Positions 6,655 through 11,478 of a stretch of 11,478 nt of DNA are shown piece by piece. The stretch comes from Bacteroidales bacterium (GTDB lineage Bacteria; Bacteroidota; Bacteroidia; Bacteroidales; UBA3663). The notes beneath the pieces are model-generated. The model saw nothing but the letters and a program-made list of their open reading frames with translations. It had not been told where the DNA came from and searched no databases. The stretch lies in the NCBI GenBank assembly GCA_030526445.1, contig JAUNCV010000057.1, forward strand, positions 1 to 11,478, read 5' to 3'. The first letter of the stretch is position 1; each line of letters starts with the position of its first letter. Both the position numbers and the translations under genes were made by a program.

Positions 6655-6662
6655 CAAAAGTA
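6655..6662 (-). promoter_or_regulatory. Promoter -7 element of pdxS
   Basis: Minus-strand TACTTTTG (6662-6655) fits TAnnTTTG, about 45 bases before the pdxS ATG. No convincing -33 TTTG is seen at the usual distance. TCCGAAAAA occurs twice upstream (6694-6702 and 6715-6723, 21 bases apart) and could be a regulatory pair. Confidence 0.45.
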
Positions 6663-6729
6663 GGGATGAAAATGGAAGAGAGCGTCAGTTTGTTCCGAAA
6701 AAGAACATATTACGTCCGAAAAAATACAG

Positions 6730-9135
6730 TTATGGGCAACAAGTGTAGGTTATTTTCTGCACAATTTGTCCCGGATCGACGATTGAAAGTGTGAGTTTGT
6801 GCTGAGTTTTGCTCTTGTCGAGCGGCAGTCTGACTACAAACTCTTTGCGGTTTTCGAGCACTTGCAGTTTCCACTCATAGCTCCATTCAATGAACTTGTT
6901 TTCGCACACCACAGGCTGACAGCCGTCAATGCTTATGGCCAGCCGGTTGCTCTTATCTGTAGCAACTGGCCACATTGGGAGTACTGATAAACAGATGCTT
7001 ACTGAATCGCTTTGGGGCGAGATGAGATCTGAATTGAGCATAATGTCAAAGCTTTCTGCTGCCTCAGAGTCGAGTGGCTGGCCCATTTGCAGAGCAATCC
7101 AGTCGGTGCCGATGCCTTTGAGCAAGCGGAAATGTTTGCTCTTCTCAGCGGTTTCGGCCAAAGTGCAGAGGTCAACTTTGTTCTCAAATTCGGGGTGCAG
7201 CTGCTCTTTGGGCAGGCGATACTTGTCAGTGGGTTCGGTCACCAGATCGGGCATGCGCTGGTATTGTGACACGAATCCTGGAGGAATCTCTGAAATCATA
7301 TCGTTCCACTTGCCGTTGAGTTGCGAGTTATATCGCTGTCTGAGTGCTTCAATCTGGTTGTAAGCATCGCGTGCCTGTTGGGCATACGACAGTTCGCCCG
7401 TCTCATGATTGGCCTGAGCGTAGAGGAATTTGCGGTTCATCTGGTGGGCCGAAAGTAGGGCATAACCTAACATTTCGAATAATGCAGGACGATATTCTTC
7501 GTCAATTTGCTGTTCCAGTTGCTTGTAGGCAAAGCTGAGATTTTCGTAGTCGAAGAGGCGCTTCTGAGCGGTGCCCGTCTGGAAAGAGAAGTCAGAGTCG
7601 AGCAAGCGTTCGTTCTGGCGTGTATCCCACTGAATTTCGTAGCCCATGAATTCGGGTTTGCGATCCCAGGCGAGTCGATAATGTTGATCGAGCATATACT
7701 GGAACTGCTCCAGATGCTCATGGCCGAAGATTTGGCTCAGCCATTGGGCCTGATAGAGATTGGCATTGTCATAGCTGAAGGCATCGAAGTTGAAGGCCAT
7801 ATCGAAAAACATTTGTGTCTCGATTTCCATGGGCTTGATGTCGCCCACATTGAGCAGCCAGTATCGATTGGCGCCTGCCGAATAGGCTTTTTTCAGTTCC
7901 TCATACATCAGCATGGGGGCTGTTGTGGCAATCCAGAGGTTGTCGTGAGGCGTGCCTAAGTAGCTCAGGTGATAATATACGCCACTTCCGCCTTGTCGTT
8001 TTTGCTCAGCATCATTGCTCACACGCTTCATGTAGCCGTAGTTGTCGTCGGGCCAGACGAGAGTGATGTCGTCGGGCACACGCAGACCGGCATCATAGAT
8101 GTCCAGAGTCTCTTTGTAGGGCACAAAGATTTGTTTAATGCCATTGGCCTTTGTACCTTTATATTTAGAGAGAATGGCGCGTTGTTCGGCAAACACTTTC
8201 TCCAGGGTTCGAGCACGATCGGCGGGATTGGTGCTTCCCTTCATGGCCTCATCGTGCAGGCCTCGCATGCCCATGGTGTAAATGTTGTCATATTGAGCGG
8301 TTTCGCGTATTCGGTTCTCGAGTTTGCCGAGGATGGTTTCTCGGTTGGTCTCGTAATTCCATTCGCCATCGCGCTCTTTGTTCCATTCCGAGGGTGCCGC
8401 ATTATTAAATAATAACGGTTCGCAATGGCTGGTGGTTATCATAATGCCCCACTTGTCGGCCATTACCTGACTCTCTGGATGGCTGTAGAACGCGCCTGTG
8501 CAAGTGTGCATGGCAGGAGCCAGCATGTTGCCATGCAGACGCAGGATGAGTTCGCACACTTTGTCGTAGGTTTTGGGTCCGATGTCGCCCAGTTCTTTCT
8601 CAAAGTTGTTCGATGCCCAGGTTTTCAGTCCCCAGTCTTCGTCGTTGATAAAGATGCCTCGGTACTTGACGCTTGGAACATTGCTCACAAAATTTTCCTC
8701 ATAATTGCACACGCGCTCAAGGTTTTTCTTTATCGGCACATCGGCCCACCAGTACCAAGGGCTTACGCCAATCTGTTCGCTCACATGCAGCACGCCATAG
8801 GCCAGACCTCGCGCGTCTGAGCCTGTAATAAAGAGAGTATTCTTTTGCGTGTCAATGGCATAGCGTTCCCATTTGCCATGCAGATCTTTATGACGACTGC
8901 TTTTCTTTGATGTGGCCAAGATGATGTTTTCGCCTTTGCCTTTGTGAGTGGAAACCTTTGGACGTAAGCCTGAAACGCGCTCAATGTCATCGGCCATAAT
9001 ATTTGCCATTTGTGCTACCAGAGGCTCGTCGCTTGCATTGTAAACAATGGTTGCCTTGCTCAGATCAATGGCCTTACTGAGCGTTATGCTCGAGAGAAGA
9101 AAAGAGAGCGCCAGAAAGTGTTTCGTCTGGAACAT
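6730..9135 (-). CDS. GH115 alpha-glucuronidase, secreted
   Basis: Predicted family 115 enzyme, which releases glucuronic acid or 4-O-methylglucuronic acid from long-chain xylan or from arabinogalactan side chains. The 801 residues begin with a signal peptide (to about 22, no lipobox), so it is periplasmic or secreted. Family segments, in order: SDARGLAYGVLHVSEQIGV at 106-124, YRGIFINDEDWGL at 158-170, TTSHCEPLLFNN at 234-245, YTMGMRGLHDEAM at 286-298, VPYKETLDIYDAGLRVPDD at 338-356, WPDDNYGYMKR at 361-371, and GGSGVYYHLSYLGTPHDNLW at 382-401. The conserved acidic and His residues fall within these stretches. The C-terminal ~120 residues look like a beta-rich accessory domain. Length is within, or slightly below, the usual range. 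It follows susD after 93 bases holding a strong hairpin, so it is probably the third gene or later of the susCD operon. The family call is firm; xylan versus arabinogalactan specificity is open. Confidence 0.93.
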   Translation of the reverse strand: MFQTKHFLALSFLLSSITLSKAIDLSKATIVYNASDEPLVAQMANIMADDIERVSGLRPKVSTHKGKGENIILATSKKSSRHKDLHGKWERYAIDTQKNTLFITGSDARGLAYGVLHVSEQIGVSPWYWWADVPIKKNLERVCNYEENFVSNVPSVKYRGIFINDEDWGLKTWASNNFEKELGDIGPKTYDKVCELILRLHGNMLAPAMHTCTGAFYSHPESQVMADKWGIMITTSHCEPLLFNNAAPSEWNKERDGEWNYETNRETILGKLENRIRETAQYDNIYTMGMRGLHDEAMKGSTNPADRARTLEKVFAEQRAILSKYKGTKANGIKQIFVPYKETLDIYDAGLRVPDDITLVWPDDNYGYMKRVSNDAEQKRQGGSGVYYHLSYLGTPHDNLWIATTAPMLMYEELKKAYSAGANRYWLLNVGDIKPMEIETQMFFDMAFNFDAFSYDNANLYQAQWLSQIFGHEHLEQFQYMLDQHYRLAWDRKPEFMGYEIQWDTRQNERLLDSDFSFQTGTAQKRLFDYENLSFAYKQLEQQIDEEYRPALFEMLGYALLSAHQMNRKFLYAQANHETGELSYAQQARDAYNQIEALRQRYNSQLNGKWNDMISEIPPGFVSQYQRMPDLVTEPTDKYRLPKEQLHPEFENKVDLCTLAETAEKSKHFRLLKGIGTDWIALQMGQPLDSEAAESFDIMLNSDLISPQSDSVSICLSVLPMWPVATDKSNRLAISIDGCQPVVCENKFIEWSYEWKLQVLENRKEFVVRLPLDKSKTQHKLTLSIVDPGQIVQKITYTCCP

Positions 9136-9147
9136 AACTATAAGGTT

Positions 9148-9231
9148 TAGTGGTTTATGAAATGAGGCGCCCTTGTAGGACAGGGGCGCCTCGACGTACT
9201 CTATTATTTAACTAACATTTGTAGTGGTTTA
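9148..9231 (-). other. Strong intercistronic hairpin between susD and GH115, flanked by a direct repeat
   Basis: GAGGCGCCC (9164-9172) pairs with GGGCGCCTC (9184-9192), and the stem can extend with TGT/ACA across one mismatch to leave a 3-base loop. No T-run follows on the minus strand, so it is more like a processing or stabilising element than a terminator. TAGTGGTTTA occurs at both sides (9148-9157 and 9222-9231), the second copy overlapping the susD stop codon. No promoter is seen in the gap. Confidence 0.7.
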
Positions 9232-11001
9232 GTTGCCATAGCCAGGATTCTGGGTCAGCACACCATCCTTGTTGGCCAAAATAGCCGACTGAGGAATAGG
9301 GAAGAGGTCATAGTGTGCATCGTATGCTTTCTTGTCGGCACTATGGGCTGCATCGAAGTATGGATTGTACTTGGTGATTCGCTCATAGAGCTTGCCGGTT
9401 CGAGCCAAAGTGAGGCGACGCTTCTCTTCGCAAACGAGCTCGCGGAGACGTTCGTCAAGAATGTAGTCGATGCTCATCTGTGCCTCGGTGCAAGGCTTAG
9501 CATTGGCGCGATTGCGAAGCACGTTGATGTCGGCAGCAGCCTGACCTTTCTGTCCTAGATTGACATAAGCCTCAGCGCGAAGCAGATAAGCTTCGGCCAG
9601 ACGGTAGAAGTACTGATCGGTATAAGTCTTGCCACCGGTGCCAGCCAACTGATAAGTAGCAGCATTGCCATACTGAGCAGCTGGGTGATGGAATGGAGTG
9701 GTCATCTTGGTCGAATAACCGCACATGAAACGGTTAGGCAACTGAGTTGTTGCATTCACGCCACCAGCAAAACCTGTTTCCATGCTGTAACCTTCGGGTA
9801 ACTTGGTGTTCTCGAGGTCAAAGTAACCATCGGGCATTGCCTCGGCCAGTTTAGGATCGGCAGCAAGCGCCTCAGGACGGTGCACCTTGAACTTGCGAGG
9901 CCAGTTGTATTCAGAGTTTCGCATATCGTCAAAGTCGTTGGCCCAGATGCCATTATAGAGATGCTCAACAGCATAGTGAGTGCCAATGCCACGGCCACCG
10001 GTCATATCGCCAATAGGCCAGTTGAAGAGCTGCACGTTGGTGCCATCGGGCTTGATAATCTTGAACTTATCAACTTGTGGCGCGAAGAAACGCTCGCCCC
10101 AGAAGCTACCTGGATTCCAGAAGAAGTGGCTGGTGTTGTTGCCACCGCCCTCAACGTTTGTCTCGAACTGAATGACCCAGATAGCCTCTTTGTTGCCCGA
10201 AGCGCGATTCTGGTTGTTAGGACGGAAGAGGTCATAGAACACGTCGCCAGCTTCGCCTGCCTGCGAACCATAACGCTGGGTCATGAGGCTGAGGTTAGGA
10301 TTGCTGATGACTGCAGTTGCTGCGGTAACGGCCTTGTTGTTGTCGCCAGTGGCGAGGCAGAGTTCGGCCAAAAGCATGTTGGCAGCAGGTTTGCTGATTT
10401 CGCCATCCTTCACAGTGTTGATTTCTGGCAGGTTGGCAGCGGCAAATTCAAGGTCGGTGACACACTGAGCCAAAACGGTAGCCTTGGCCTCACGGGTGTA
10501 GTCGGTCTTAGGCGAAGTCACCTCTTCGAGCTGCAAAGGCACATCGCCATAAAGATAAGCGAGGGTGCGGTAACCGAGGGCACGGAAGAAACGAGCCTTA
10601 GCCTCATAGACTTTCTTCTGGTCATCGCTCAAAACAGTAGAGTTGGGCACGCGACTGATGACGGTGTTGGCCTGAGCGATGAGCTTGTAGTTTTCGTCCC
10701 AATAGAACTTGGCGATGGCACCCGATGGCGAGAGGTCTGACACGACGTTCGAGGTTAGTGGGTCGGCAGTGATCCACATGTCGGCAAACTTCGAGAGATC
10801 GGTGGTTCGATCGTATGTAGTGTAATACTCCTCGCGAGTGAGGAAGTAAAGTTCATTGATGGCAGCATCAAAGTCGGCAGCGGTGTTGTATGAGTTAGAT
10901 GCCGAGTTGAAGTCGAGCGCTTCTTCCTTGAGGAAGTCGTCTTCATTGCATCCGGTCATGATGGCACCAGCCAGCAAAGAGAGATATAAAAACTTTTTCA
11001 T
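9229..11001 (-). CDS. SusD/RagB-family outer-membrane glycan-binding lipoprotein
   Basis: Surface glycan-binding partner of the SusC channel. It is a 590-residue lipoprotein (lipobox IMTGC, Cys18) followed by the acidic NEDD, which resembles the Bacteroidetes lipoprotein export signal and supports surface display. SusD features are the helical TPR-like segment ARFFRALGYRTLAYLYGDVP (136-155), the C-terminal YRLAEAYLLRAEAYVNLG and the block ILDERLRELVCEEKRRLTLAR, and the typical ending FPIPQSAILANKDGVLTQNPGY. It starts six bases after the susC stop, the normal arrangement for a translationally coupled pair. Ligand is inferred from neighbouring GH115 to be a glucuronic-acid-bearing glycan; the sequence alone cannot show it. 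It is intact and of normal length, somewhat on the long side. Confidence 0.97.
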   Translation of the reverse strand: MKKFLYLSLLAGAIMTGCNEDDFLKEEALDFNSASNSYNTAADFDAAINELYFLTREEYYTTYDRTTDLSKFADMWITADPLTSNVVSDLSPSGAIAKFYWDENYKLIAQANTVISRVPNSTVLSDDQKKVYEAKARFFRALGYRTLAYLYGDVPLQLEEVTSPKTDYTREAKATVLAQCVTDLEFAAANLPEINTVKDGEISKPAANMLLAELCLATGDNNKAVTAATAVISNPNLSLMTQRYGSQAGEAGDVFYDLFRPNNQNRASGNKEAIWVIQFETNVEGGGNNTSHFFWNPGSFWGERFFAPQVDKFKIIKPDGTNVQLFNWPIGDMTGGRGIGTHYAVEHLYNGIWANDFDDMRNSEYNWPRKFKVHRPEALAADPKLAEAMPDGYFDLENTKLPEGYSMETGFAGGVNATTQLPNRFMCGYSTKMTTPFHHPAAQYGNAATYQLAGTGGKTYTDQYFYRLAEAYLLRAEAYVNLGQKGQAAADINVLRNRANAKPCTEAQMSIDYILDERLRELVCEEKRRLTLARTGKLYERITKYNPYFDAAHSADKKAYDAHYDLFPIPQSAILANKDGVLTQNPGYGN

Positions 11002-11007
11002 AGTTGA

Positions 11008-11478
11008 TTACAGATTGATGTTGATACCGAAGGTAACACTCTTCATTACAGGACGATCGCCATAAGTACTACCGGTTGTGCGGTTCTGGCCGTTGATGTC
11101 CTGATAAGTTACATCTGGTTCTGGGTCCCAACCATGCCACTTGGTGAAGGTTGCAAGGTTCTTGGCACTCATATAGATGTTGATGTTTTCGATGCCGATC
11201 TTGTTCATCCACTTCTTTGGCAGATCGTATGCAAGAGTTACATCCTGCAAACGGAGGAATGAACGATTCTCATAGCGATATGGGTTGATGGCAGGGTTGG
11301 CATTATAGAGAGCATAGATACCGCCAGGGTTGCTTGGGGTCCAGAAGTTATCAACCTGCTCGGTGAGGCGGTTGTGACGCAAGGTGTTGTCGTTTACGAG
11401 TTCTGCAAACGAGTTCTTACCCATGTAGCTCTTGTCGCCACCTACTACTGAGTTGAGGAAGAAACTGAATGTGATGCT
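11008..11478 (-). CDS. SusC/RagA-family TonB-dependent transporter, C-terminal part
   Basis: Only the last 156 residues are in the window; the reading frame stays open to the right edge, so the 5' end lies outside. Seen: outer-membrane beta-barrel strands including YRYENRSFLRLQDVTLAYDLP, NINIYMSAKNLATFTKWHGWDPE, a PEPD-type turn, and the closing PVMKSVTFGININL that ends in the hydrophobic pattern of SusC barrels. It would import oligosaccharides across the outer membrane using TonB energy, with the downstream SusD as lid. Start, plug domain and any N-terminal regulatory extension cannot be assessed. Confidence 0.95.
   Translation of the reverse strand, partial: SITFSFFLNSVVGGDKSYMGKNSFAELVNDNTLRHNRLTEQVDNFWTPSNPGGIYALYNANPAINPYRYENRSFLRLQDVTLAYDLPKKWMNKIGIENINIYMSAKNLATFTKWHGWDPEPDVTYQDINGQNRTTGSTYGDRPVMKSVTFGININL

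Noticed and set aside
9880..10740. A 286-codon open frame on the plus strand
   Set aside because: It lies entirely antisense to susD, whose protein is clearly SusD family. The translation has no recognisable domain, and the codon bias of the real gene explains the long shadow frame.

Overview
The window reads as chromosomal DNA of a Bacteroidales bacterium, most likely Prevotella-like. The reasons are a SusC/SusD pair, a dense set of exported polysaccharide-degrading enzymes, several Bacteroidetes-type promoters (-7 element of the form TAnnTTTG, with an identical TATCTTTGCA in three of them), and no obvious Shine-Dalgarno sequences. The genus is inferred from gene style only.

Layout, left to right. 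(1) 1-193: promoter region. (2) 194-2691, plus strand: a tight two-gene operon encoding a GH105 unsaturated uronyl hydrolase and a BNR_4-type beta-propeller protein resembling polysaccharide lyases; both are predicted lipoproteins. (3) 2718-2776: a strongly palindromic three-copy repeat between convergent genes. (4) 2779-4146, minus: a secreted GH43 enzyme with a C-terminal CBM6-like domain, on its own promoter. (5) 4325-4807, minus: a small META-domain lipoprotein, a separate unit with a clear terminator and promoter. (6) 4808-5144: an AT-rich intergenic region with that promoter, an inverted repeat and two DnaA-box-like 9-mers. (7) 5145-6611, minus: pdxS and pdxT, the two subunits of pyridoxal 5'-phosphate synthase, separated by a terminator-like hairpin. 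(8) 6730-11478, minus: the 3' end of a polysaccharide utilisation locus reading susC (5' end outside the window), susD, GH115 alpha-glucuronidase, with a strong hairpin between susD and GH115.

How the genes may work together. SusC/SusD would bind and import glucuronic-acid-decorated oligosaccharides. GH115 removes (4-O-methyl-)glucuronic acid. GH43-CBM6 probably removes arabinose or xylose. The lyase-like protein plus GH105 would cleave at a uronic acid and then remove the resulting unsaturated uronate. This fits glucuronoarabinoxylan (GH115 + GH43) or arabinogalactan-protein glycans (GH115 + lyase + GH105); the sequence does not settle which. PdxST is housekeeping vitamin B6 synthesis and appears to be a chance neighbour.

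I saw no mobile element, CRISPR array, rRNA or tRNA, and nothing that amounts to a clearly new multi-gene system. The most interesting items are the uncharacterised lyase/GH105 pair, the 2718-2776 palindromic repeat, and the two intra-operon hairpins (pdxS/pdxT and susD/GH115).
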